This document shows positions 19,499 through 26,739 of a stretch of DNA of 34,189 nucleotides, one piece after another. The stretch is from Chloroflexota bacterium (GTDB taxonomy: Bacteria > Chloroflexota > Anaerolineae > Anaerolineales > Villigracilaceae). Below the pieces are notes generated by a model that saw only the letters and a program-made list of their open reading frames with translations, did no database searches and was not told where the DNA came from. Location: positions 1 through 34,189 of the forward strand of contig JACPVC010000333.1 of assembly GCA_016191955.1 (NCBI GenBank). Reading direction: 5' to 3'. The stretch's first letter is position 1. Each line of letters begins with the position of its first letter. The translations under genes were made by a program, and so were the position numbers.

Positions 19499-22400
19499 TA
19501 TTGCCTCTCTTCACTGGCGGCGCTGGTCTTCGGCTCCACCTCGATCTTTGTATATCGCGCACCGGTAACTCTGGCAAGCTCACTTGCGGTTGTGTGCAGA
19601 ATCGATTGGATATCCGTCGACCTGCGGATTTTGGCGGTGATCTCGTTGATCAGACGTTCGCGCTCAGACTGCGCCCTGATCTGTTCCACCAACCGGGCAT
19701 TGGCGATCACTGCGGCAAGACTCCCACCCAGCGTTCCCAGCATTTCCTCATCGTTTTCGGAGTACGCATCTGTCTGTTCACTTTCCACGTTGATCACGCC
19801 TAGAATTTCGTTTCTATAGATCAATGGAATGGCTAGCTCAGACCTCGTATTGGCGCTGGTCTCGATATAACGTGGGTCTTCCCGAACATCGCGGAGTCGC
19901 AGCGGGCGTCTGTGTGATGCCACCCAGCCGGTAACGCCTTTGCCAAGTTCAACTTTCATATTGGTGATGTCTTCCGAATACCCCATGGATGCTTTGAGTT
20001 CCAACATGTGCTTGTCACGATCCACCAGAAAAATCATCACACGGTCGCCGCCCAAGGTTACCTGGAGTCCGCTGACGGCGCTTTCCAAAGCTTCCTCCAA
20101 TGTGGTTCCCGATGCGGCAGACGAAGTGATATGGTGCAGGAGACGGTGTTGAGAAAGGTGTTCCTGTGTTTCGGCAAATAACTCTGTATTGGCAACCGCG
20201 ATTGCCAATTGATCGGCAAGGATTTGCAAACTTCGCAAGTTATCTTCATGGAATGCGTATGGCTGCGTGCTTTGTACATCCAGGGCGCCCAGAATGCGGT
20301 CGCCGACTCTTAATGGAAAAGCAGCTTCGGCCCGGGTGTCAGGCAGGAGCGGATTTGGATAGTAGGTTAGGTCTTTGGCAGTGTCGCTTACCACCAACGT
20401 TTCGCCTTTGCCGGTAACGTAGCCTACGATTGACTTCGAGCCGACGCCGATCTTATAACCCTGCCTTTTCATTTGCGCACCGGCTTCCCCGGTTGCTTCT
20501 CGAATGATGGCAAACTCACCCGGCAGGTCTAGGAGAAAGATTCCGGCATGGTAAAAGTTGAATCTTTCGCGGATGAGGCTGACAGCTTTACCGAGCAGTT
20601 CATCCAGGTTTAGCGAGCCGCTGATGTCGCGTGCGATCTCCGCTGCTGTTTCCACTTGCAGAGCTTTTTGCTTGCTTTCCTCCAGTAATTGCACATTCTT
20701 GATCACGCCGGCGACCTGACTTGCGATGGTGGTGAAGAACTTCAAGTTGTCTTCATCGAACGCGCCTTCATGATCGGTATCCTGAATAATCAAGGCTCCG
20801 ATGACACTTCCCTGTAAGATCATTGGAGCGCCCATCCATGATCGTGCCGGTTTCCCGACTATTTTTGCGCCGAGTTCTGCGGCTCTACGTTCCGTGTCCT
20901 TGACCAGCATCAACGGCTGGCGGGTGCGGATCAAAATGGAGGTTAACCCTTCGCCAAGCGGGAAGGTGGGAATAGCTTGAACTCTTCCGTTTTCATAGCT
21001 GAAGGGAATGCTGATGGAGTTGGTCGGTTCGTCATAAATGGCTACAACCAAACTATAGTCGCCAATGATCTGTTGGATTTTTGTGAGAAGTGCCCGGAAG
21101 AATTCCTGAATATCTGATGATGAAGATATCAACTCGTTCATGGAAGCAAGCGCTTCGACCTCCTGAAGGTGCTTTTCCATTTGTGCTACCGCGTTTGCAC
21201 GTTGAATCGCCACAGACATCAAGTCGGCAAGGTTTTCGTAAGGCTGCATCGAAGTACTGGAAAGACTTTGTTGCCTCGAGCCAATAATGATGACTGCATG
21301 GAGCGAATCCTGACCCTTTACCGGCAGGATGACAGCATGCATTAAGTCGAGTGCGTGGAGGATGTCCTTGAATGGTTTGGGCATCTCGGCGCTAGTGCTT
21401 ACTGTTGAAACTGAACCGCGCAACAGGTAGGTTGTGAGTTCCTGGGTGTCTACCTGAATCCCATTTTGCATCAAACTCGCAGGCGCATCGTTTCGGATCA
21501 TGTCCGAGACGGTGACGGCTTTCATGTTGTCATCGCTCAACCGGAACAAGACGATGGGGTAGGGGGCACTCCGCAATATCTGACCGCCAACCCGCAGGAT
21601 TTCCACCTCATCTTTTGCTTCTTCGATCAAACGGCTGGAACGGTACAGGCGGTCCAATTCCTCGAAGTTGATCTGGCTCGCTTCAACCAGACCGGCTGTT
21701 TGCATGGCAGCGGCAATTTGGCTTGCGAGAGTCTGCAGCATGAGGATTGCGTCAGGGCTGAACGCTCCGGGTTGTGTGCTTTGAACATCCAAAACACCAA
21801 GGACGTGGTTTCCAAGAGAAATGGGAACACTGGCTTCCGAGCGGGTTTCCGGCAAGAACTCGTTTTGGAGATGAAGTTCATCTTCAGTGACATCTGACGC
21901 CACACGTACCTTGTTGTTTGCCGCAACCCAGCCGACAATCGATGCAGAACTGATTGGCAGGCTGTATTTTCGTTCCAATAAACTTTTTGTGCCGGAGCCA
22001 TAACCGGCTTTGAAGTCAACGTTTTTTCTGCTGCGGTCTACTAAAAAGATGGCAGTTTGATAGAAATCAAACTGCTGGACAAGCAGTTCAACTGTCTTAC
22101 TCAACATTTCATCGAGGTCGGGAATGGTCGTGATGCTCTGTGCCACTTCAGCCGCTGTGCGGATCTGGAGTGTACGTTCCTCCACCTTTCGCTCCAAGGA
22201 CTTATAGCTGTCCTCGATCTGATCGGCAAGATAATTGAAGGAATTAGAAAGCAGACCGATCTCGTTATCTGCATGGGTCGCTTCAGCGCGCTGACTCCAA
22301 TCGCCCTCGGCGAATTTACGGGTCGCTTCAGACAGCGATTTAAGCGGCTTAATCACGCGCCGTGTTCCGTAATACAGAAACACGCCCATCGCGCCAAGAG

Positions 22401-23379
22401 TGCCCAGCGCCAGCAGGATCGTGAAGGGTGTCAGGCTGTTGACATGCTCAAAGATCGTTTCAGATTCGATTGCCAGGACGACACCGCTTTGAATGGAAGG
22501 AAGCCACTGCACCTGGGCAAGGACGCTTGTCTCCTCGGTCAACTCGACATCCAACGCGGTGGAGACTGGGTTCTCCTGTCCTTTCATTGCATCCAACTCG
22601 GACCGAAGTTGCATTTCCGCCGAATCTTCGATGGTCGTTGGCGAAAAGACACCCGATTCAGGGTTTACAGAAATGATCTGGTCACCAGACAAGACAAAAT
22701 AAGTATTAGCGTATGGAGCCAACCCATTTAGCGGTTGCAGTAATTCTTGTAAGGTGTCCCCTTTGGTTACCCCAATAAGTACTCCAAGATTCGAACCGCG
22801 CGCAGTTTTGTAACTTATTATTGTTAGAAGAACCGGTTCGCCTTCATAAAGTGGAGCCAGCTCCTGCAACAGCCTTGACTGGTCTTCGTTTACATTGGCA
22901 ATTGTAGGGTCGAGGATTATTCCCTGCCACTCTGGTTGGGTGGCAAGCCGAATAATGCCGTCTGTATCCACAAGCAGGAATTCATCGAAATCGGTTATTT
23001 CACCGGCAGAATTGCTATCGAAAAGGACTTTGAAAAAATTGCTGCGAATGCTGCGAAATTGACTGCTTTGTGGGTTCGCATGCAGTGCCGCTTCGATCAC
23101 CACCGCGGCGTTGTCTCGCTCGATCTTTTCCTTTAATAGATTTTCCTTGAACTGCACATCCTGGCTGACCACCCTGACCTGGTTTGCCATTAGGTTTTCT
23201 AGCTGGTAGATGGCCTGTTCCCTTAGCAAGTTGCGGGCACGAAAATAAGCGGCGCCTGCCATCAAGGCAAGCGGAATGAACGTAAAGATCAAGAGCGTTC
23301 TGACGAGAGTGCCGGTGAGGCTGCCCTTGAATCTTCCTTTGTTTGATTCATACTTAAGCGACGCTGCAGGGATTGTCAT
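19498..23379 (-). CDS. S1: large sensor with Cache-like domain, HAMP and five GAF-type domains
   Basis: 1293 residues, the first and largest sensor. TM1 is at 24-47, an extracytoplasmic Cache-like region at 50-315 (LLVDTDGIIRLAT resembles a Cache strand pattern), TM2 at 317-338, HAMP at 339-395 and a coiled coil at 385-405. Five GAF-type domains follow: 405-567 (array-type, DVQSTQPGAF), 570-735 (degenerate), 738-905 (conventional, GALIIQDTD), 908-1070 (array-type, FYHAGIFLLD) and 1075-1233 (conventional, GVTGWVASH). The array's C-terminal tail closes it (1236-1281). The compact Trp-containing GAF of its siblings is not evident. No kinase, cyclase or MCP domain is present. It lies 20 bp downstream of the second receiver gene, so a functional link with the receivers is plausible but inferred. 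Confidence 0.92.
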   Translation of the reverse strand: MTIPAASLKYESNKGRFKGSLTGTLVRTLLIFTFIPLALMAGAAYFRARNLLREQAIYQLENLMANQVRVVSQDVQFKENLLKEKIERDNAAVVIEAALHANPQSSQFRSIRSNFFKVLFDSNSAGEITDFDEFLLVDTDGIIRLATQPEWQGIILDPTIANVNEDQSRLLQELAPLYEGEPVLLTIISYKTARGSNLGVLIGVTKGDTLQELLQPLNGLAPYANTYFVLSGDQIISVNPESGVFSPTTIEDSAEMQLRSELDAMKGQENPVSTALDVELTEETSVLAQVQWLPSIQSGVVLAIESETIFEHVNSLTPFTILLALGTLGAMGVFLYYGTRRVIKPLKSLSEATRKFAEGDWSQRAEATHADNEIGLLSNSFNYLADQIEDSYKSLERKVEERTLQIRTAAEVAQSITTIPDLDEMLSKTVELLVQQFDFYQTAIFLVDRSRKNVDFKAGYGSGTKSLLERKYSLPISSASIVGWVAANNKVRVASDVTEDELHLQNEFLPETRSEASVPISLGNHVLGVLDVQSTQPGAFSPDAILMLQTLASQIAAAMQTAGLVEASQINFEELDRLYRSSRLIEEAKDEVEILRVGGQILRSAPYPIVLFRLSDDNMKAVTVSDMIRNDAPASLMQNGIQVDTQELTTYLLRGSVSTVSTSAEMPKPFKDILHALDLMHAVILPVKGQDSLHAVIIIGSRQQSLSSTSMQPYENLADLMSVAIQRANAVAQMEKHLQEVEALASMNELISSSSDIQEFFRALLTKIQQIIGDYSLVVAIYDEPTNSISIPFSYENGRVQAIPTFPLGEGLTSILIRTRQPLMLVKDTERRAAELGAKIVGKPARSWMGAPMILQGSVIGALIIQDTDHEGAFDEDNLKFFTTIASQVAGVIKNVQLLEESKQKALQVETAAEIARDISGSLNLDELLGKAVSLIRERFNFYHAGIFLLDLPGEFAIIREATGEAGAQMKRQGYKIGVGSKSIVGYVTGKGETLVVSDTAKDLTYYPNPLLPDTRAEAAFPLRVGDRILGALDVQSTQPYAFHEDNLRSLQILADQLAIAVANTELFAETQEHLSQHRLLHHITSSAASGTTLEEALESAVSGLQVTLGGDRVMIFLVDRDKHMLELKASMGYSEDITNMKVELGKGVTGWVASHRRPLRLRDVREDPRYIETSANTRSELAIPLIYRNEILGVINVESEQTDAYSENDEEMLGTLGGSLAAVIANARLVEQIRAQSERERLINEITAKIRRSTDIQSILHTTASELARVTGARYTKIEVEPKTSAASEERQ

Positions 23380-23399
23380 TTAGTAGATTTTACAACAAA

Positions 23400-23858
23400 C
23401 TAACTGAATTCCCAGACAGGTTCTCCGTTCAAGATCCGGCGAATTTGGTCCGGGAAGCGATCCGGGTCCAGGGGCTTCCCCAAAAAGCCGTCGAAACCAG
23501 ATTCCTTTGCCTTTTTCATTTGTTCGTGGCTGGCTTCTGCGGTAACAGCGATGATCGGCACAGCCTTAAAGCGTTCCGAGGCGCGGATTTTCTTCAACGC
23601 GCCATACCCGTCTTCATACGGCAGGCGGATATCCATCAAGATCAAGTCCAGGCGGGGCAGGGTGTCGGCATATTCGACCACTTCATATCCCGAAGTTTTC
23701 CATTCGCAATGGATACCCAAATACCCCAGCATGCGGGCAATTAAAACGAAGTTCGAAACATTATCTTCAACCACCAATACTGCCGCATCCTTTGGGATCG
23801 TCGGCTTGCGAATAGGCTGGGTATCGGAAACAGCAGGGGTTTGGTCTTGATCAGGCAT
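23400..23858 (-). CDS. Single-domain receiver protein 2 (CheY/DivK-like)
   Basis: 152 residues from the ATG at 23858, chosen because AGGAGA lies about 6 nt upstream; an in-frame ATG 13 codons earlier lies inside the preceding gene and has less support. A short polar N-terminus (1-25) leads into a receiver domain (26-145) with the acidic pair E31/D32, the phospho-acceptor D76 in LILMDIRLP, T106 in IIAVTA and K128 in GKP, so all phosphotransfer residues are present. No effector domain follows. The start overlaps the stop of receiver 1 by 8 bp and the stop lies 20 bp before S1. Such proteins usually act by phosphorylation-dependent protein binding or as phosphate sinks. The cognate kinase is not in the window. 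Confidence 0.93.
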   Translation of the reverse strand: MPDQDQTPAVSDTQPIRKPTIPKDAAVLVVEDNVSNFVLIARMLGYLGIHCEWKTSGYEVVEYADTLPRLDLILMDIRLPYEDGYGALKKIRASERFKAVPIIAVTAEASHEQMKKAKESGFDGFLGKPLDPDRFPDQIRRILNGEPVWEFS

Positions 23859-24243
23859 TGGTTCTCCTTGTGATGAAGCGTTCGATCTGCTGGGCAAGCG
23901 TATCGATGTCGATCGGTTTTTGTATATAACCGTCGCATCCTGCCTCGAGTGATTTTTCCCGGTCGCCGCGCATCACATTGGCAGTTACAGCCACAATCGG
24001 GATATTTTTAAACTTATCCGTCTTCTTGATCTTTGCCGTCAACGTGTAACCGTCCATATCGGGCATGTTGATATCCATCAAGATCAAGTCAATGCTTTCA
24101 TTCTCAAGCTTTGAAAAAGCCTGTTCCGCGTAAGAGGCTTCCACAACCGCATACCCCTCCGCGTTAAGTACTCTGCGGATTAAATTGCGGTTGTCCGGAT
24201 TATCCTCAACATACAAAATCGTTCCTCTACCAGTGTCCGGCAT
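23851..24243 (-). CDS. Single-domain receiver protein 1 (CheY/DivK-like)
   Basis: 130 residues, one receiver domain filling almost the whole protein. The acidic pair is E13/D14 in YVEDN, the phospho-acceptor D57 in LILMDINMPDMDG, the switch Thr T87 in IVAVTANV and the Lys K109 in IQKPID. The VEDN/LMDINMPDMDG pattern is typical of DivK-like stand-alone receivers and of receiver domains in hybrid kinases. It is the first gene of the sensor transcription unit; GGAG lies 11 nt upstream of the ATG. It overlaps receiver 2 by 8 bp. There is no DNA-binding or enzymatic output, so it probably acts by protein contact. Phosphorylation by a distant histidine kinase is inferred. Confidence 0.95.
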   Translation of the reverse strand: MPDTGRGTILYVEDNPDNRNLIRRVLNAEGYAVVEASYAEQAFSKLENESIDLILMDINMPDMDGYTLTAKIKKTDKFKNIPIVAVTANVMRGDREKSLEAGCDGYIQKPIDIDTLAQQIERFITRRTNA

Positions 24244-24337
24244 AACTTGAATTTCTCCACGCCGAATTTTACTTTAATGTAGGGCAGTGACCATAACAGC
24301 TACCTTACAACTTACAAATAGTTTTGATTTTTTAAAT

Positions 24338-24346
24338 AGTATAGCA
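24338..24346 (-). promoter_or_regulatory. Candidate extended -10 promoter of the receiver/sensor operon
   Basis: On the minus strand the sequence reads TGCTATACT, an extended -10 (TGn plus TATACT), about 95 nt upstream of the receiver 1 start. No convincing -35 is seen, which an extended -10 can tolerate. It lies just past the hairpin that ends the tRNA transcript, so it would start a separate transcript. Read-through from the tRNA promoter is an alternative. Confidence 0.4.
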
Positions 24347-24351
24347 TAATG

Positions 24352-24384
24352 AAAAGCCGAGGTAGAAAACTCCTCGGCTTTTTT
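24352..24384 (-). terminator. Intrinsic terminator after tRNA-Gly
   Basis: An 11-bp inverted repeat (AAAAGCCGAGG / CCTCGGCTTTT) with a short A-rich loop and T runs on both sides begins a few bases after the 3' end of the minus-strand tRNA. It looks like a Rho-independent terminator and could work in either direction. It separates the tRNA transcript from the sensor operon read on the same strand. Confidence 0.8.
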
Positions 24385-24386
24385 AG

Positions 24387-24458
24387 AGCGGGTGATGGGA
24401 CTCGAACCCACGATATCTTGCTTGGGAAGCAAGCGTTCTACCACTGAACTACACCCGC
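24387..24458 (-). tRNA. tRNA-Gly (anticodon CCC)
   Basis: 72 nt fold into a standard cloverleaf. The acceptor is GCGGGTG with CACCCGC, the anticodon stem is CTTGC/GCAAG, the loop is TTCCCAA (anticodon CCC, reads GGG), and the T-arm carries GGTTCGAGTCC. The discriminator base is T (U in the RNA) and no CCA is encoded. It has its own consensus promoter upstream and a terminator hairpin immediately downstream, so it appears to be a monocistronic tRNA gene. Confidence 0.96.
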
Positions 24459-24473
24459 ATGAAGAACGGCGGG

Positions 24474-24503
24474 ATTATACGTCACGCTGAAAAGCCGTGT
24501 CAA
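24474..24503 (-). promoter_or_regulatory. Consensus sigma-70-type promoter of tRNA-Gly
   Basis: On the minus strand a perfect -35 (TTGACA) and a perfect -10 (TATAAT) are separated by 18 bp. The expected start is about 7-10 nt ahead of the tRNA 5' end. This is the strongest promoter sequence in the window, as expected for a tRNA gene. Confidence 0.85.
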
Positions 24504-24536
24504 GCCCGATGACCAGCCCGCCTCGTCCCGGACCCG

Positions 24537-25577
24537 TCACTGTTTGCGTTTCAGCAGCATGTTTGCCAGCCCAAGGATCGCAGCCCCAGCCTCTCCCTGC
24601 GGGTTTGCCTGCTGCAAATACCCAAGTGCTTTCTGAGTTTCTTCCTCCGATTTCATTTCAGCGTATGCTTTGCTGCCTTCAGTTTCCAACAGCTTTGCTA
24701 CGGCTCCAACTTCATTGGGCAGTATGGGACCCTGACGCCATCCCTTTGCAAATTCTGCATTTTTCTCAAGCCCAAACAAAACAGGAAGCGAATTTTTTCC
24801 CTCCACCAAATCGCTTGCCGCAGATTTACCTGTCAATGCTTCATCTCCCCAAATGCCAAGGATGTCATCCTGAACTTGAAAGGCAAGCCCCAAGTGATAG
24901 CCAAACAGGCGATATAACTCTATTTTTTCGTCCTGCGCGTAGCCAATAAGGGCGCCGATCTGGGTGCAAGCAGAAAGTAGGGCAGAGGTCTTCCCCCCAA
25001 TCATGGGCCAATAGTCATCTATAACAAGATCAGTGCGCTCTTCATAAGACATATCCATGTATTGACCTTGCGTAAGTTCCAGGCAGCAACCGTTCAATAT
25101 GCTCGCCGCGCGAACAACCATATCTGCCGGGTAATGTTCCTTTAGATCGAGAGCCGCCTGATTTGCGATGACGAACAAAGCATCGCCAACGTTGATCGCC
25201 ATTGGCGCACCCCATTTGACCCACGCAGTTTTCCTTCCACGCCGAAGCTCCGAGTTATCTTGGATATCATCATGAACAAGTGAAAAGTTATGAACTAGTT
25301 CAATAGATGCTGCAATCGAAACTGCGTGTAGCCAATTCATGTTATTACTTTTCTTCTCTTTATTTCCATCAAAAACAGAAGCAACAGAAAGTAATGTTAA
25401 CAACGGTCGAATGCGTTTCCCTGCTGCCTGTGCACCTGCCCCCTCACCTGTCCAACCCATGTGATACATCAGCATTTCATGGAACGGTTTGGTATGAGGC
25501 TGGTCGAGCCTGCTCACCTGTCGCTTTAGTTCGGTCTCAATGGCTTCGAGCATGGATTGTTGAAGGTTTGCGGTCAT
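24537..25577 (-). CDS. Trans-isoprenyl (polyprenyl) diphosphate synthase
   Basis: 346 residues, typical for the class I trans-prenyltransferase family, which condenses isopentenyl diphosphate with an allylic diphosphate at an Mg-binding all-helical site in the cytosol. The first Asp-rich motif is D103-D104-x-x-D107 followed by LRRGR. The second is D237-D238 with D245 (FQVQDDILGIWGD), then K251 and SDLVEGK. GKRIRPLL at 53-60 fits the pyrophosphate-binding segment, and K196 sits in GGKTSAL. F98 lies five residues before the first Asp motif, a position that limits chain length in related enzymes, so a C15-C20 product is a reasonable guess, not proven. Its ATG overlaps the upstream HAD stop by 4 bp, indicating coupled translation. 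The product may feed quinone, carotenoid or membrane-lipid synthesis. Confidence 0.93.
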   Translation of the reverse strand: MTANLQQSMLEAIETELKRQVSRLDQPHTKPFHEMLMYHMGWTGEGAGAQAAGKRIRPLLTLLSVASVFDGNKEKKSNNMNWLHAVSIAASIELVHNFSLVHDDIQDNSELRRGRKTAWVKWGAPMAINVGDALFVIANQAALDLKEHYPADMVVRAASILNGCCLELTQGQYMDMSYEERTDLVIDDYWPMIGGKTSALLSACTQIGALIGYAQDEKIELYRLFGYHLGLAFQVQDDILGIWGDEALTGKSAASDLVEGKNSLPVLFGLEKNAEFAKGWRQGPILPNEVGAVAKLLETEGSKAYAEMKSEEETQKALGYLQQANPQGEAGAAILGLANMLLKRKQ

Positions 25578-26197
25578 GAATCGATTCCTCTTATCGAAAG
25601 TTTTTTCAGGTCAGCCCTTAGCAGGGCAGGGGACTGGTAGTGGATGGTTTGAAACCCCAACTCGTGAGCAGATTCAATATTGGCAAGCGAATCGTCAATG
25701 AAGAGACACTCATTGCTCTGACGCCCAATTCGTTGCAGCGTAATGTGGAATATCGCAGGGTCTGGTTTGATGGTTTTATGCTCGCCAGAGATAATCATGT
25801 CGTCAAATAGATCAAGGAAGTCGTGCTTATCTTTTACAAGTTCAAATTTTTCAGATGAAAAATTGCTCAACAGGTACAGCGGCCAGCCCGCCCGTTTTAA
25901 TTTGCGCACGATCTCGATGGTCTCATCGTATGTTCCAGTCAGGCTTTCCTCCCAATGGGTGTCGTATGCATGGATCAGGTCTGCATAATGCGGGAACTCT
26001 GCGGATAACTCTGTGACCGCTTCGTGAAATGGACGCCCAGCATCTTGCTTTGCATTCCACTCAGAGAAACGAATCTGCTCGAGAAAACGGTCAACAGTTA
26101 CCGGGTCCGGGAGGAGGCGGTTATAGAGGCGATGGGCATCCCAGCCAAGCAGGACATTTCCCAGGTCAAAGATAATGGCGGTGATATGGTGAGTCAT
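25574..26197 (-). CDS. HAD-superfamily hydrolase (subfamily IA, YihX-like)
   Basis: 207 residues. Motif I is FDLGNVLLGWD with the nucleophile D11; the usual second Asp is replaced by Gly (DLGN), as in subfamily IA variant-3 members such as YihX. The helical cap lies at about 20-90. Motif II is LLSNFS (S111), motif III IKPDP (K144), and motif IV FIDDS (D168/D169). A small-molecule phosphatase is the likely role, with substrate unknown. It is the first gene of a two-gene unit with the prenyl synthase (ATGA overlap), so a role in phosphorylated isoprenoid or sugar metabolism can be imagined but is not shown. Confidence 0.9.
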   Translation of the reverse strand: MTHHITAIIFDLGNVLLGWDAHRLYNRLLPDPVTVDRFLEQIRFSEWNAKQDAGRPFHEAVTELSAEFPHYADLIHAYDTHWEESLTGTYDETIEIVRKLKRAGWPLYLLSNFSSEKFELVKDKHDFLDLFDDMIISGEHKTIKPDPAIFHITLQRIGRQSNECLFIDDSLANIESAHELGFQTIHYQSPALLRADLKKLSIRGIDS

Positions 26198-26238
26198 GGT
26201 TGCCGCGCTATTTTATCCGAAGAGCACAAATCTGGCGG

Positions 26239-26253
26239 TATAATCGCGCGATT
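26239..26253 (+). promoter_or_regulatory. TATAAT box and 12-bp palindrome in divergent intergenic region
   Basis: A perfect -10 (TATAAT, 26239-26244) lies 38 bp before the start at 26277 and runs into a perfect 12-bp palindrome, AATCGCGCGATT (26242-26253). It sits between the divergent HAD gene and the gene of unknown function. A matching -35 is weak. The palindrome is placed where a repressor could control the rightward promoter, but no regulator is known. Confidence 0.4.
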
Positions 26254-26276
26254 GTAAATTGACTTGGAGAAGCGAA

Positions 26277-26699
26277 TTGAGCCGAATAATCAACCCCGAT
26301 TCTGTAGGAAAAGAAAGAACCCGTTTGTCGAAGTCCATTGTGTTGTGCATTCGCGAGCTGGCAACACAAAGCCAGGTAACGCCGGAAACGAAAGACCAAG
26401 CGGCATTCATCGCGTTGGCGCTGCAAGCCATTTCCGAAGGGATCGACTCATCTGTGGCGGCATGGGAGAAGCGCGACTATTGGGTCAAAGCCGATAAATT
26501 CCGTATGGAATGGTTATGGGCTGGGCAATATGCCATCAAATTGAAGGACGCCGTGCTTTCAGACGATTGGGCGACCATTGCCACCATGCTGCCCTCGATT
26601 GCGCAAAAGTTCAGCAAAGTAGAGATCGCCCCAAACCACAGGCTGGGCAAGCCATGGACGAATGCCTATAAATTGCTGGCGCTGCACCAGAAGTTGTAA
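26277..26699 (+). CDS. Conserved-looking protein of unknown function
   Basis: 140 residues from a TTG start at 26277, chosen because GGAG lies 7 nt upstream; an upstream in-frame TTG at 26259 lacks such a site. I do not recognise the family. The protein is soluble, mostly helical in character, with a Trp-rich middle (AAWEKRDYWVKADKF, EWLWAGQYA) and no signal peptide, membrane helix or known catalytic motif. It is transcribed alone, divergently from the HAD/prenyl-synthase pair, and ends two bases before a strong terminator. Normal codon use and a good ribosome-binding site suggest it is expressed. Confidence 0.8.
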   Translation: MSRIINPDSVGKERTRLSKSIVLCIRELATQSQVTPETKDQAAFIALALQAISEGIDSSVAAWEKRDYWVKADKFRMEWLWAGQYAIKLKDAVLSDDWATIATMLPSIAQKFSKVEIAPNHRLGKPWTNAYKLLALHQKL

Positions 26700-26701
26700 T
26701 G

Positions 26702-26734
26702 AAAAACTCCGAAGTGATGAGCTTCGGAGTTTTT
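26702..26734. terminator. Bidirectional intrinsic terminator
   Basis: A perfect 13-bp stem (AAAAACTCCGAAG / CTTCGGAGTTTTT) with a 7-nt loop has A/T tracts on both sides, so it terminates both strands. It lies between the convergent ends of the unknown gene (plus) and the SET gene (minus). Confidence 0.92.
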
Positions 26735-26739
26735 GTTTG

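Noticed and set aside
1..23379. Sensor histidine kinases
   Set aside because: HAMP and GAF domains suggested kinases at first, but no H-box or N/G1/F/G2 ATP-binding motifs occur in any complete sensor.
1..23379. Methyl-accepting chemotaxis receptors
   Set aside because: Cache-HAMP architecture is similar, but the long coiled coil and conserved hairpin tip of MCPs are absent.
23859..23897. Upstream ATG for receiver 2
   Set aside because: The 13 extra codons lie inside the receiver 1 gene, whereas the ATG at 23858 has a strong ribosome-binding site at proper spacing.
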